This document shows positions 1 through 8,884 of a stretch of 64,000 nt of DNA, piece after piece. The position numbers were made by a program, and so were the translations under genes. Source of the stretch: an uncultured Bacillota bacterium (GTDB lineage: Bacteria > Bacillota > Clostridia > Oscillospirales > Oscillospiraceae). How positions within the stretch are numbered: position 1 is the first letter of the stretch; every line of letters begins with the position of its first letter. The notes below the pieces were generated by a model. It ran no database searches and was not told where the DNA came from. It was given only the letters and a program-made list of their open reading frames with translations. The DNA is taken from contig CANDKT010000001.1 in the NCBI GenBank assembly GCA_947385365.1, positions 37,798-101,797 on the forward strand, in the 5' to 3' direction.

Positions 1-59
1 TCGGGGGCTTTGGCCTTTTGGGTGGTTTCAAAGATATCGTAGAGATAGCCAGCGTTCAT
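1..59 (-). CDS. 5' end of a lysis-module gene (partial)
   Basis: Only the first 19 codons are in the window; the gene runs off the left edge. It begins MNAGYLYDIFETTQKAKAP behind GGAGAAGAAAA. Its ATG overlaps the stop of the upstream holin-like gene (ATGA), so the two are probably translationally coupled. A gene after the holins in such phages is often the endolysin, but the visible residues do not identify it. Confidence 0.55.
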   Translation of the reverse strand, partial: MNAGYLYDIFETTQKAKAP

Positions 60-280
60 TTTTCTTCTCCTTTCAAGTTCCTGACGCTTTCCGCGTCGAT
101 TTTCCCTTCTGTGATAATGTAAGCGACCACAGAAGACAGGGACACCACCGCGCCTGTCGCGTTGGAGATTGTATTCTCATCAAGACCGAAGACGATAGCG
201 AGACCGGCGACGATGCCAGCAACGGCGGCCAAAAATTTGCGAGAACTCAGTTTGCGTTTCCAATCAATCAATCGAATCAT
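56..280 (-). CDS. Small holin-like membrane protein
   Basis: 74 aa. A basic N-terminus (IDWKRKLSSRKF) is followed by a hydrophobic segment at about 16-33 (AAVAGIVAGLAIVFGL) and a second at about 44-57 (AVVSLSSVVAYII), then a charged tail. This two-helix layout, and its place between tail fibres and the presumed lysin, fit a phage holin that permeabilises the host membrane at lysis. It overlaps the next upstream gene by 17 bp. The family is inferred from architecture and context; a non-holin lysis accessory protein is possible. Confidence 0.65.
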   Translation of the reverse strand: MIRLIDWKRKLSSRKFLAAVAGIVAGLAIVFGLDENTISNATGAVVSLSSVVAYIITEGKIDAESVRNLKGEEK

Positions 281-509
281 CCTTTCTCTTCTTTCCGCCG
301 TTCAAAACAGTCTTCAGGCACATCAGCAACAGTTCCCCTCCGAAAAATGCCAGAATGACGCCCAGCAAGGCGGCGGCGTCATGGCCGGTATTGGAGAGGA
401 TACGGAGGCTCCAAAAGCAGGCGAAGGAGCCGCAAGCGATGCACCAAACGACGGCGCATTTAGCGAAGAGGTGAGGTACAGCGTGGATTTTTTTCAAGAA
501 ATTAGGCAT
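264..509 (-). CDS. Small two-helix membrane protein of the lysis module
   Basis: 81 aa from the ATG at 509. An in-frame ATG at 533 exists, but the sequence between the two (AAGGTGGTGATCCCT) is a near-perfect ribosome binding site, which places the start at 509. Two hydrophobic stretches (about 16-35 and 46-62) are followed by a Lys-rich tail. It sits between an XhlA-like gene and a holin-like gene, so it is probably a second holin or an antiholin. No specific family was recognised. Confidence 0.6.
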   Translation of the reverse strand: MPNFLKKIHAVPHLFAKCAVVWCIACGSFACFWSLRILSNTGHDAAALLGVILAFFGGELLLMCLKTVLNGGKKRKDDSID

Positions 510-536
510 AGGGATCACCACCTTTCTATTCATCCG

Positions 537-974
537 CTAAGCGCTAAGGCCAAGTTTTGCGAGGACAAACCCGACGATTGCGGCGATGACGAAGCCGATG
601 ATCTGGCTTGTCATGTTGTCCCAACGCTTAGCGGGTTTTTCCTTCAGCTCGTCTACATCGCTATCGGTTGCGCGGTAACTTTCTTGCAAGGTATCGACGC
701 GGTTAGAGAGGGCAGGGAGCTGTCGATTGACGAGTTTCGTTTCCTCTTTCAGTTCACGGACATCGGAAGCGATAGCGCTTAATTTTTCGAGGCTATTTTC
801 GAAGCGAACGTCTTGTACTTCGTTATGGCTTTCGAGTCTACCGATACGTTCTCCGAACCGCTCATGAGTTCCAGCGTTCTGGCGTCGAAGTTCATTTAGG
901 GCGACTTCGACCTGATTTGCTTTTTGTATACCCAGGCAATCTCTTTCTGGGTCAATCAAGCACTTATCTGGCAT
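537..974 (-). CDS. XhlA-like coiled-coil protein with C-terminal membrane anchor
   Basis: 145 aa. The body is charged and heptad-like (about 20-110) and predicts a coiled coil. A single C-terminal transmembrane helix follows (about 124-142, IIGFVIAAIVGFVLAKLGL). This is the layout of haemolysin XhlA-type proteins that pair with holins in Bacillus phage lysis cassettes. The ribosome binding site is AAAGGTCGTGATC, six bases before the ATG. It is the first gene of the lysis block after the tail genes. Confidence 0.65.
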   Translation of the reverse strand: MPDKCLIDPERDCLGIQKANQVEVALNELRRQNAGTHERFGERIGRLESHNEVQDVRFENSLEKLSAIASDVRELKEETKLVNRQLPALSNRVDTLQESYRATDSDVDELKEKPAKRWDNMTSQIIGFVIAAIVGFVLAKLGLSA

Positions 975-981
975 AGAGGGA

Positions 982-1737
982 TCACGACCTTTCTTGGATA
1001 GCGTCCGCGAGGTCGGGGTTCAGCCGCAGGAACCAACTATAATCGCGGGCATAGTTTGGGTCGCAGCTGCCTCGTTTCATTTTTTCTTTCCATTCGACAT
1101 ATGATCGTGTAAAGTAGTGGTCAACTGCGATTTTGTTAGCTGGGAGGCTACTGTCTCCGCTGTATCTTTGCTGATGGTTTTCGTCAAGGATTCGAAGTGG
1201 AAAATCAGAAGGAATTGGCAAATGGGGACCCATAAGGGAGACGCGGGAAGCGCGAACGATTGCTTTACATTGGGGAAGGGCATGAGGATAGAGGTCTGTT
1301 GTTTGTGTAAAGCGTTCTCGGACTGGTCTTCCGTCATCTTCTAAGAGACCGTTAGCGTTATACATCACCCACTTAGCGAGAACTGCGTCTGCGTCTTTGT
1401 AATTACTGAGGAAGTCTGGGAGTTTTGATTCATCTATGACGCGCAAAAACTCGTCTGTATCGATAAAGGCGATCCATTCTGTTTCATGGCCGAAACGGTT
1501 GAGGCAATCGGCGTAGGCGTCCATTTGGGTATGGTGATGCGGCCCGGACCAATCGACGATGGAGCATTGTGGTTGAAAGGTCTCTGGGATACTGGTGCTT
1601 ACGGGGATTTTTGAATCGTTGTCGTATATATAAAAGTGTTGCACGCCTTGTCCAGCGTGCCACTCCAGCCATTCTGGGAGGTATCTGCCTTCGTCTTTAA
1701 TAAGGAGGCAGGCGCTTATTTTGAACAATTTATCCAT
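982..1737 (-). CDS. Glycosyltransferase (GT2/GT92-like) in the tail module
   Basis: 251 aa from the ATG at 1737, which overlaps the stop of the upstream fibre gene (TGATG); an in-frame TTG 27 bases earlier is unlikely. The N-terminus CLLIKDEGRYLPEWLEWH, then YIYDNDS, then FIDTDEFL (about 91-98) give the nucleotide-sugar pocket and DxD metal site of GT-A fold enzymes of the DUF23/GT92 kind. It should act in the host cytoplasm, moving a sugar from an activated donor. Candidate targets are the phage's own fibres or a host surface glycan. The substrate cannot be read from sequence. Confidence 0.75.
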   Translation of the reverse strand: MDKLFKISACLLIKDEGRYLPEWLEWHAGQGVQHFYIYDNDSKIPVSTSIPETFQPQCSIVDWSGPHHHTQMDAYADCLNRFGHETEWIAFIDTDEFLRVIDESKLPDFLSNYKDADAVLAKWVMYNANGLLEDDGRPVRERFTQTTDLYPHALPQCKAIVRASRVSLMGPHLPIPSDFPLRILDENHQQRYSGDSSLPANKIAVDHYFTRSYVEWKEKMKRGSCDPNYARDYSWFLRLNPDLADAIQERS

Positions 1738-2810
1738 CAAGCGACACCGAGGGCGACCGTCCAAGCGGTAGTTGTGCTATCGGAAGCATTTCTTGCAGAA
1801 GATCTCAAATAATTGATTCCGCTGTTAATGCTGCCGAATGTAATTTCGCCGTTGCTGTTGATACTGCCATAAATTTTGTATCCAATCGCGCATTCAACGC
1901 AAAACTCGTCTCCGGAAGTAGCGTTCACAAAGGCGTAGCCGTCTGGGGGACAGATTGTTAAGGTATATAGGGTTGTGGACAGGTTAGGGACAAGGAACTC
2001 TGTTTTGTACAGTTTTGTTTTTTGGTCGTAAAGTTCAAGGGTGATATCGGAGCTGCCGGACCCGTCAGAACCCATACCGGTCCAAAACATTGTAGCGTTC
2101 AGGGTTTGTGGAACTTGGGTGGAAGCGGACCCTTCGTAAGTACCGGTTACGCCGAAGATGGTGACACCTTTTTTGATGTTGGAAGCGATGAGGTTTGCGT
2201 CTCCTTGGATGGTCTGGATTCCAGTAAGGAACCGCCCGGAAGGGATTGTTTTTGCAGAAGTTCCTGGGGTAATAGTCTGGGCGGCCTGGACGGGCAATTG
2301 TTTTGTAGCGTTTTTGGAACCTTTTTGGACATAGCCGGCGGATTGTTCGCACATGACGGTAATCAAGCCGTCTTGGTTGACATAGATATCGGGTTCGGCC
2401 TGTTCTGCGCTTGTGACGGATTTATTTACAGTGATTCCGTAGTAACCGCGAAGAACGGTGACGGTATCGCCGCTTGCGGTCAAATTTGCGCTTGTTCTGA
2501 TCGGTATTGTGCCAGTGACTTTGACGCCATTGACGTAGGCGGTTTTCCCGTTCAGGATATCGCCATTAACGGCGGTAGCGTCGGAAGTATCGAGTCCGGT
2601 AGAACCGGAGGAACCAGCACTGATTTTAGCGTCGATTGCGTCCAGGGCGGCGAGGATATCGCTGAATTTTCCGTTCGCGTCGCCAAGGGCCCGGTCTATT
2701 TTCTGCATATTGGAGTCATTGAGGCCGTTCATTTTCTCGCGCCAAACCTTAAATTTTGTATTTTCGTCGTCTTCCAGATACAAGCCATAGTTTTCTGTTT
2801 CCGCTGCCAT
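1737..2810 (-). CDS. Tail fibre / baseplate protein, paralogue of the next gene
   Basis: 357 aa. The N-terminus is helical and charged. Two copies of a fibre motif follow: GDILNGKTAYVNGVKVTGTI (about 85-104) and DANLIASNIKKGVTIFGVTG (about 205-224). The C-terminus is beta-rich and resembles the C-terminus of the neighbouring 2844-3608 gene (PPDGYAF versus PPSGYAF). This indicates duplication of a receptor-binding or fibre gene with divergence. It is the last fibre gene before the glycosyltransferase. Confidence 0.7.
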   Translation of the reverse strand: MAAETENYGLYLEDDENTKFKVWREKMNGLNDSNMQKIDRALGDANGKFSDILAALDAIDAKISAGSSGSTGLDTSDATAVNGDILNGKTAYVNGVKVTGTIPIRTSANLTASGDTVTVLRGYYGITVNKSVTSAEQAEPDIYVNQDGLITVMCEQSAGYVQKGSKNATKQLPVQAAQTITPGTSAKTIPSGRFLTGIQTIQGDANLIASNIKKGVTIFGVTGTYEGSASTQVPQTLNATMFWTGMGSDGSGSSDITLELYDQKTKLYKTEFLVPNLSTTLYTLTICPPDGYAFVNATSGDEFCVECAIGYKIYGSINSNGEITFGSINSGINYLRSSARNASDSTTTAWTVALGVA

Positions 2811-2843
2811 ACAGCAACACTCCTTTCGTGCGAATTTGGTACG

Positions 2844-3608
2844 TCAAGATACCGCCAATGTAGCCAGCCAATAGTCGTTGCTTCCGTTTACAGACTTCAA
2901 GAAGTTGGCATATCTGTTAAGGGAGAATTGGATTATGCCTCCACTGTCAACGGTTCCGGAAATTGTGTAGTTATAATCGTGTTCGATCTCGAATGCTTCT
3001 CCTGTCGATGCGGGACAAAAGGCGTACCCAGACGGGGGAATAATACTGACAGCGTACACAGTGCCACTGACCGAAGAGACATTGAAGCTCATCTTGTATT
3101 TTCTTGTTCCCTCGTCGTAAAGTTCAAGCGGAACTATTACGGTTCTATTCCCTGCCGATCCCGTTCCGGATATCTCAATCGACGCATTTAAAGTAAGCGG
3201 CGGTCTTTGGCCGTCGTAAGTCCCGGATACGCCGAAGATTGTGACGCCGCGTTTGATATTTCTTGCGAGAAGGTTGGCATCGCCTTTGATGGTCTGGGTT
3301 CCTGAGAGGTATCGTCCGGAGGAGATAGTTTTATTGTAGGTTCCTGGTGTAATGGTCTGGGCAGATTGAGACACGATAGTTCCAGTTACTTTGGAACCTT
3401 TGACATAGGCGGTTTTACCTTTCAGGATATCGCCTGCAGCGGCGGTAGCGTCGGAGGTATTCGTACCGGATTGGATCGCACGGATTTTGGCGGGATAATC
3501 GGCGAATTTGGTAGAGTCTGGAACGCTCTGACCCTTGGCGATGATTGCCTCTTTGATAGCGGTCTTGGTATCGATAAGTTTGCTGAGTTTATCGGCGATG
3601 GTTCCCAT
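2844..3608 (-). CDS. Tail fibre protein with GKTAYVNG-type repeats
   Basis: 254 aa from the ATG at 3608 (MGTIADKLSKL), behind GGGAGGTCATCTG. An in-frame ATG further upstream lies inside the preceding gene. It has the fibre motif GDILKGKTAYVKGSKVTGTI (about 58-77) followed by DANLLARNIKRGVTIFGVSG, then a beta-rich C-terminal domain. It is paralogous to 1737-2810 over its middle and C-terminal parts. Its likely role is structural: tail-tip fibre or adhesin. Confidence 0.7.
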   Translation of the reverse strand: MGTIADKLSKLIDTKTAIKEAIIAKGQSVPDSTKFADYPAKIRAIQSGTNTSDATAAAGDILKGKTAYVKGSKVTGTIVSQSAQTITPGTYNKTISSGRYLSGTQTIKGDANLLARNIKRGVTIFGVSGTYDGQRPPLTLNASIEISGTGSAGNRTVIVPLELYDEGTRKYKMSFNVSSVSGTVYAVSIIPPSGYAFCPASTGEAFEIEHDYNYTISGTVDSGGIIQFSLNRYANFLKSVNGSNDYWLATLAVS

Positions 3609-3609
3609 A

Positions 3610-5163
3610 TCAGATGACCTCCCCATTGATTGAATCCAGCAGTGCGGCGACATCACCGATTTGTTTAATTGCTTCGTCCGCGTGATCGTAAGCGGTTTTT
3701 ACAGCGGAAGCCGTAGCCGCCATAGTGTCGCTGCTGGTGGTGGTATCGTTGCACAGTATGGTCAAGCCGTACCAATACTTGGAAGCTGTCATTCCATTCA
3801 GCATGATCCAGTATGTGCCGTCGTAAACGAACTCTACGACCGCGCCTTGAATCCACGCGTTGCTTCCCGGAGTTGTGGAACCGGAGACAAGACCTTCCGG
3901 ATCATTGTTTGCGGTTGTTTTGATGTATTTCGCGCCGGTCCCGTTGACATTAAGGGTTGGATTTGTGGCGTGATTGTTTTCTGTAAACTTCACCGCTACG
4001 ACTGCCCCTGTTTTCAGGGAAAATCCGCTGCAAGAAGCGACTTTGGCGGCTGTAGAGCTGCTAGTGGAGCAAGTGGCGTAAAACAGGCCGGGGTCGCCCT
4101 TATCGCCTTTCGCGCCGGTCGCCCCGGTTGCGCCTCTGGCACCGGTCGCTCCGGTATCGCCTTTCAATCCTTGCGGCCCCTGCGCCCCGGTTGCGCCGGT
4201 ATCACCCTTCGGCCCCTTCAGGTTCTTAAAAGCAAAGCTAAATACCTTGGCTGTATTTGGGCCGGAGGCGGTAACGGTAACGCTGGGCGTGCCGGTATTG
4301 GCGTCCACGGTGGCGGTGGGAGTACCGAACCCGGCGGCAGCTCCGGTTGCTCCTGTAGCACCTCTAGCGCCGGTGTCGCCCTTAATCCCTTGCGGGCCGA
4401 TATCGCCAGTATCGCCCTTGTCACCTTTCAGACCTTGGGGACCAGTTGCGCCCCTTGCTCCGGTTGCACCGGTATCGCCCTTCGGTCCTTTGAGATTTTT
4501 GAAAGCGAAGTTGAATACTTTTGCGGTATTTGGCCCGGAAGAAGTGACGGTGACGCTAGGCGTACCGGTATTGGAATCGACGGTAGCGGTAGGGGTGCCG
4601 AATCCAGCGGCAGCACCGGTTGCACCTGTAGCACCGGTATCGCCTTTTGCGCCGGTCGAACCGGTATAACCTCTTGGACCCTGTGCGCCGGTATCGCCCT
4701 TATCTCCCTTAGCACCAGTTGCACCTTTAAGATTTTTAAAGATAAAGTTGAAGACCTTAGCTGTGTTTGGGCCGGAGGTAGTCACAGTGACGCTGGGTGT
4801 TCCAACGTTATCGTCAACGGTTACAGTAGGCGTTCCGAATCCGGCGGCAGTGCCAGTGTCACCTTTCTGGCCTTGGGGACCGGTTGCGCCAGTGTCGCCC
4901 TTATCGCCTTTCGCGCCTTGCGGTCCGACGAGGCTGTCGGTACTCTGTGCCACTGGGTTTCCGTTAGCATCGAAACCAACGACCTGTCCGGACTCGCCGG
5001 TAATTTTTTCATTGATACGGGTTCTTTTTTTGACTCCTCCATCTTCGGAGTCGATATAAAAGCCTCCGTCGTCACTGGTATAGAAGCACCATCCGTCATG
5101 GAAAGGCGTTTTGTCCATAGAGATACGGGAACTATCTCCCTTTAAAATTTTAAATAAACTCAT
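3610..5163 (-). CDS. Collagen-like tail fibre protein
   Basis: 517 aa from the ATG at 5163 ([10 protein letters not shown]) behind GAGGAGG. Several Gly-X-Y blocks ([20 protein letters not shown] and similar) are separated by three near-identical spacers built around [12 protein letters not shown] and [19 protein letters not shown]. The C-terminus is a beta-rich knob. Triple-helical Gly-X-Y stalks are common in Firmicutes phage fibres and bring three knobs together for host binding. The internal repeats could recombine and change stalk length. Confidence 0.85.
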   Translation of the reverse strand: MSLFKILKGDSSRISMDKTPFHDGWCFYTSDDGGFYIDSEDGGVKKRTRINEKITGESGQVVGFDANGNPVAQSTDSLVGPQGAKGDKGDTGATGPQGQKGDTGTAAGFGTPTVTVDDNVGTPSVTVTTSGPNTAKVFNFIFKNLKGATGAKGDKGDTGAQGPRGYTGSTGAKGDTGATGATGAAAGFGTPTATVDSNTGTPSVTVTSSGPNTAKVFNFAFKNLKGPKGDTGATGARGATGPQGLKGDKGDTGDIGPQGIKGDTGARGATGATGAAAGFGTPTATVDANTGTPSVTVTASGPNTAKVFSFAFKNLKGPKGDTGATGAQGPQGLKGDTGATGARGATGATGAKGDKGDPGLFYATCSTSSSTAAKVASCSGFSLKTGAVVAVKFTENNHATNPTLNVNGTGAKYIKTTANNDPEGLVSGSTTPGSNAWIQGAVVEFVYDGTYWIMLNGMTASKYWYGLTILCNDTTTSSDTMAATASAVKTAYDHADEAIKQIGDVAALLDSINGEVI

Positions 5164-5200
5164 ATAACCCTCCTCATCTTGAGTCCGAGTTTGAAAGTGT

Positions 5201-5230
5201 AAAAAAGCTGGGGCGGATGAACCGCCCCGC
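5201..5230 (-). terminator. Rho-independent terminator between fibre genes
   Basis: On the minus strand GGGGCGG / CCGCCCC pair around a five-base loop (5210-5228) and are followed by AGCTTTTTT. It lies after the 5241-6245 gene and before the collagen-like gene, so it may lower expression of the distal fibres. Confidence 0.75.
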
Positions 5231-5240
5231 ATTGCTTATT

Positions 5241-6245
5241 TTAAAACGAGCCCCATGTCAAGGCTTCGTTGGTATAATTTTTCGCGTTTTGCTCAGAGGC
5301 ATCCCAAGCTGTTACCTTCGCGCTGGTAATGTTATCCAGTACGGTATGATTACTATGTGAATGTGAAGTTGTTTCCAAAGCTGTGATACGAGCAATCGCG
5401 GCAGTTAAATCTGCTGCTTTTGCGTAGTCGCCGTCAGACAGTGCGCTGATAACACTGTCGGCGTATTCTTTGATGTATTCCACGACCGTTGCGGATTCCG
5501 CGCTGTCTGGCAAAGTTCCGATCAAAGCGGAGAGGGCAGCAATCGACCGGTTCATAGCGGCAGCATCATCTGGGTGAGATTGAATCCAAGACGCGATTTC
5601 AGACAAGGTGTCCAGGGAATCCTTTGCGTTTTCTGGGATCAACTGTTTTGTCAATTCCTCGCTAGCGATAGTACGGACGCTCTTGCCCGTATCTTCACCG
5701 GTCAAAGTAGAGACTTTCTCTTCTGCGGCAGACACACGGGAATCGAGTTCGGTTGTTTTACCGGTCACATAAGCAGTCACATACGCTGCGACCGATGGGT
5801 AAGACGTCTCTTCTACGTTCAGGCTTCCGATTTTCTCATTGATTTTTGTGTCCACATCGTCTGCTGTAGGGAAGGTTTTAGTTTTTGTGAAGGTCAATTT
5901 TCTGGTTGCCGCGTCGTAGGACACGCCGTCCAGAGCGTTGCCGGAACCGGTTGTTTCGACGCTGGTAGCGCCGGTATCGAGGTTGATCTGCACATATCTG
6001 GAACCGTCCCATTTTGCGAGACAGTTAAAGTCAGCGACATAGTACAGCGCGGTAGTACTAGGATTGGTGTTTTCCCGTAAAGCGGCTAAGGTATCGAACT
6101 CCTGAAAATCGCCGATACGGACTCTGGTTGTGTCGTCCACATCCAGGTACAAGGCGCGCTCATCGATTGTGATGTAGAATGTGCCTTCGTTTTTCGTTAC
6201 TGGGAGATTTGTCTGCAAGCCTTTCTTAAAGGCGACTTTTGCCAT
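5241..6245 (-). CDS. Fibre-like structural protein
   Basis: 334 aa starting MAKVAFKKGLQTNLP. The N-terminal part has GTFYITIDERALYLDVDDTTR, a domain typical of phage fibre and head-fibre proteins. A helical middle follows, and the C-terminus is SHSNHTVLDNITSAKVTAWD, a pattern frequent in tail fibres. The ribosome binding site AAGGAGGGTTAAGTT lies just before the ATG. It shares its N-terminal style with 6315-7169. It is probably a baseplate or fibre component. Confidence 0.7.
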   Translation of the reverse strand: MAKVAFKKGLQTNLPVTKNEGTFYITIDERALYLDVDDTTRVRIGDFQEFDTLAALRENTNPSTTALYYVADFNCLAKWDGSRYVQINLDTGATSVETTGSGNALDGVSYDAATRKLTFTKTKTFPTADDVDTKINEKIGSLNVEETSYPSVAAYVTAYVTGKTTELDSRVSAAEEKVSTLTGEDTGKSVRTIASEELTKQLIPENAKDSLDTLSEIASWIQSHPDDAAAMNRSIAALSALIGTLPDSAESATVVEYIKEYADSVISALSDGDYAKAADLTAAIARITALETTSHSHSNHTVLDNITSAKVTAWDASEQNAKNYTNEALTWGSF

Positions 6246-6266
6246 AACTTAACCCTCCTTATTGGG

Positions 6267-6300
6267 AACCCCCGCAGAAGGAGCAACCTCTGCGGGGGTT
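6267..6300. terminator. 12-bp hairpin between fibre genes
   Basis: A perfect 12-bp inverted repeat, AACCCCCGCAGA / TCTGCGGGGGTT, with a 10-base loop. A short T run follows only on the plus strand. On the transcribed minus strand it is more likely an mRNA processing or stability hairpin, or a weak terminator. Confidence 0.55.
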
Positions 6301-6314
6301 TTGCTTATATAAAA

Positions 6315-7169
6315 TTAGGCAGATACTTCTCCGTCCAAGTCGCCCCAAGTAACACTGGCGATTACCTTATCGAGGGCTTCCTTATCTTCGGCACTCATAG
6401 CACCAGCGGTTGTTGCGGTAGCAACTGCGAGGCTCAACCCATCGGGGCTAACAGTCAAGCCGTTCGCGTTGGACTCATGCAGTTTCAGGGAGACGGTATT
6501 TTCGGATACACTGACACCGTTCCCGGCTTTCACGGTGTCGACCAATCCCTTGAGCGGGATATAGATGTGACTTTCCTCTGCATTCGCGACGGTCAAGTCG
6601 ACGTAGGGGTCGCCGATCTCCGCGCCAGCGTAAGGAGTCCCGGCAGTTTCGACGATCTCGTAGGAGCCGCCGGAGAGGACGGCATCTTTGGGGATATTGA
6701 TTGCGTCGCCCACATAAGCGGAGGACTCGCCTTCGGTCCGTTTCAGTTTATAGGTAGCGGCGAAACCTTCCTCTGGGGTTTCTTGTTTTTCGATGACAAA
6801 TTCCGCAGAACCAGAAGCAGAACTGGGGGATACGAACAGGCCATCGTCTTTCAGAACGAGGGCATTGTTTTCCTGCTTAGAGATCTGCACGCCGATCGTG
6901 GTCCCATTCTCGCCGGTGTCAAGGATCACGCTTGCGTCGACTGCGGAGAGGCCGATTGCGCCTCCGGCAGACAAGGCGTCAAGTTTCTGTTTATCGGCAG
7001 CAGACATCAAGCCGGAAGCCAAGGCAGTTGCCTCTTTGCCCTTACCGTGCAAGATTTCGCCTTTGAAGATTTCCTGGGTATCGGTCAGCCAGTATATGGT
7101 ATTGCTGTCTTTCACGGAGATTGCGTCATACTGGGCGCGGGTACCCTGTTTAAAGATCACGTTTGCCAT
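6315..7169 (-). CDS. Fibre / head-fibre-like structural protein
   Basis: 284 aa from the ATG at 7169 (MANVIFKQGTRAQYDAI) behind ATAAGGAGGAATCAAGTT. An in-frame ATG 45 bases upstream lacks this site. The N-terminal SNTIYWLTDTQEIFKGE and the later LMSAADKQKLDALSAG are hallmarks of phage fibre proteins. The remainder is beta-rich with repeated SPDGLSL-like and GLFVSP segments. Its N-terminus resembles that of 5241-6245, so the two probably assemble at the same site. Confidence 0.7.
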   Translation of the reverse strand: MANVIFKQGTRAQYDAISVKDSNTIYWLTDTQEIFKGEILHGKGKEATALASGLMSAADKQKLDALSAGGAIGLSAVDASVILDTGENGTTIGVQISKQENNALVLKDDGLFVSPSSASGSAEFVIEKQETPEEGFAATYKLKRTEGESSAYVGDAINIPKDAVLSGGSYEIVETAGTPYAGAEIGDPYVDLTVANAEESHIYIPLKGLVDTVKAGNGVSVSENTVSLKLHESNANGLTVSPDGLSLAVATATTAGAMSAEDKEALDKVIASVTWGDLDGEVSA

Positions 7170-7217
7170 AACTTGATTCCTCCTTATGGTTTTATATAAA
7201 TGCTCATAGAGCATTTA

Positions 7218-8141
7218 TTACATTTCTTCCCAAACATATCCAGTTTGGATTCCGGCTGAGTCTATATTACCGTCGTCGATTTCAGCCCATTCGTCGTTTG
7301 GATTGAGGTCGACTGGCTCAGGGATTCCGTCAGGCTCTGGTTCGACAGTAAAAGTAAGGACTTTGTGTTCGTCGACGTGAGGGACATAGACAGAGCCGTC
7401 CTCGCCAACGACCTTGCCGAGGTTTTGGGTTTCCTCGTCGTCGAAAGTAACGATAAGATTTCCGTCCTCATTGATCTCCATATTCAAGATTCCGCGAGCA
7501 GTATCGGCACGGACGAAGATCGGGTCTCCCAGCGGAACCTGAGTAGTTTCCACGATATTCCCATCCTCGTCCAGGACAGGGATCGTAGAGACGAGTTGGA
7601 TTGTGCTGTCCGTTTCGTTGAAGAGGATATTGTCTGCTTTTGCGGCCACGGACTCGTTCGTTTTGTCGAGCCGTTCGCTCAGCAACTTCTCAGCCTTTTC
7701 GACCTTATCTTCCATATACCTTTGCATTTCGTAGATCAATCTTAAATTCCGGTCTGTAATATACTCGTCCATATTTTTAGAATCGAGGACTCTCAAGATA
7801 CACTCGCTGCTTTTTGCAATAACGGGGTGCATAGGTGGGCCGGAGAAAATCTGAATAAAGGTACAGATTTCGCCTGCGTATCTGGACAATGTGCTTGTAA
7901 TGGGGAGGTGGTACTGGTAATAAGTTTTGTACGGGATTTCGTCCCGAACGAGCAGAGCGATATCAGCGGTTCCATCTGCGCGGATGTAGCTTAGGTATAC
8001 GGTAGCCGTAGCTATATCGATATCGCCGATTTTCGTTGGGATAAAGTAAGTAATTTTCTGATTCAGGTGATCTCCGCGATAGATTGGTTCATTGGATGTA
8101 ATGGAGAGGTTCATATTGGTATCTAGTTTGATAGATAGCAT
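7218..8141 (-). CDS. BppU-like baseplate protein
   Basis: 307 aa from the ATG at 8141, behind AGGAGGTGAAGCGA; the GTG at 8150 lies inside that site. The N-terminal 120 residues (MLSIKLDTNMNLSI, RGDHLNQKITYFIP, TVYLSYIRADGTADI) match the beta domain of baseplate upper proteins. A coiled-coil segment (about 140-175) and an acidic beta-rich C-terminus follow. The probable role is to link the tail tip to the receptor-binding fibres. Confidence 0.7.
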   Translation of the reverse strand: MLSIKLDTNMNLSITSNEPIYRGDHLNQKITYFIPTKIGDIDIATATVYLSYIRADGTADIALLVRDEIPYKTYYQYHLPITSTLSRYAGEICTFIQIFSGPPMHPVIAKSSECILRVLDSKNMDEYITDRNLRLIYEMQRYMEDKVEKAEKLLSERLDKTNESVAAKADNILFNETDSTIQLVSTIPVLDEDGNIVETTQVPLGDPIFVRADTARGILNMEINEDGNLIVTFDDEETQNLGKVVGEDGSVYVPHVDEHKVLTFTVEPEPDGIPEPVDLNPNDEWAEIDDGNIDSAGIQTGYVWEEM

Positions 8142-8164
8142 TCGCTTCACCTCCTGTAGGTGGT

Positions 8165-8851
8165 TCAGTCGAGGGTAATGTTGTCCAATTCTTCGAGGGT
8201 AATGTTGTCGATATCAGCAAGGGCGGAATAGCCACTTCCGTTTATTGAGTCGACTTCAGCCAAGGTTCTGCGTCGATTGAGCGAAACGTTCACAGATACG
8301 GTTTGTTGGACGGCGGAAGAACCGTTGAAACTGATATCTTTGTATGATAAACTACTGACAAACTGAGTGGTATAGATTTTATTATCGCATTGTTCAAACT
8401 TCAATTCTGCGATTTCTGATATTCTAGCGTGAACGACTGGTCCGCTAGAAGCTCTTTCAAAGCCATGTTTTGTATCGGACAACGACTGAGAGATTCTAAT
8501 TTGGTTTCCAGCGTTACCCAAAAACGAAGTTGGGACAACATTTAGGTTATGGATTTGGATACAGAGGGCGTTTGGGCTGACGCGTTCGATGTATTTTTTC
8601 ACAGAGAAGACTGGGTGCAATGTGATACAGGTTATGTGATGCAACCGTTCAAACGCACGTTTTCTTGTACTGGAAACGTTAGGCTGTATTCCGATACGGC
8701 TACTGACGCTGAGTTTTTTCCGAGCGCATTCATGTGCGGAGACATCCAGAAGCAACCCATTCTGGGCAGAAAAGCCAGCGTAGTATGGGAGCATAGATAC
8801 GATGATTTCTCCTTCTGGCGGTTCCCTCAGAAAAATATCGTATTCTTTCAA
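8165..8851 (-). CDS. Unknown tail-tip protein
   Basis: 228 aa. The start is a TTG directly behind GGAGGTGAAACGAT. No family was recognised. The body is beta-rich and the C-terminus carries a short tandem repeat (DNITLEELDNITLD). Its place between two baseplate genes makes a structural role in the baseplate most likely. The few Cys and lack of membrane segments do not suggest an enzyme or membrane protein. Confidence 0.55.
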   Translation of the reverse strand: MKEYDIFLREPPEGEIIVSMLPYYAGFSAQNGLLLDVSAHECARKKLSVSSRIGIQPNVSSTRKRAFERLHHITCITLHPVFSVKKYIERVSPNALCIQIHNLNVVPTSFLGNAGNQIRISQSLSDTKHGFERASSGPVVHARISEIAELKFEQCDNKIYTTQFVSSLSYKDISFNGSSAVQQTVSVNVSLNRRRTLAEVDSINGSGYSALADIDNITLEELDNITLD

Positions 8852-8884
8852 ATCGTTTCACCTCCGCCAAGCGGTTTTTGTATT

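Noticed and set aside
2022-3191. 389-aa plus-strand ORF over two fibre genes
   Set aside because: It is the antisense shadow of 1737-2810 and 2844-3608, which have proper start sites and recognisable fibre motifs; the plus-strand frame has low-complexity, Cys-rich composition.
3661-5145. 494-aa plus-strand ORF opposite the collagen-like gene
   Set aside because: Mirror of Gly-X-Y codons; no ribosome binding site and odd Cys/Ser/Gly composition.
3610-5163. CRISPR-like repetition
   Set aside because: The repeats are in-frame collagen codons and fibre spacers, not short palindromic repeats with unique spacers.
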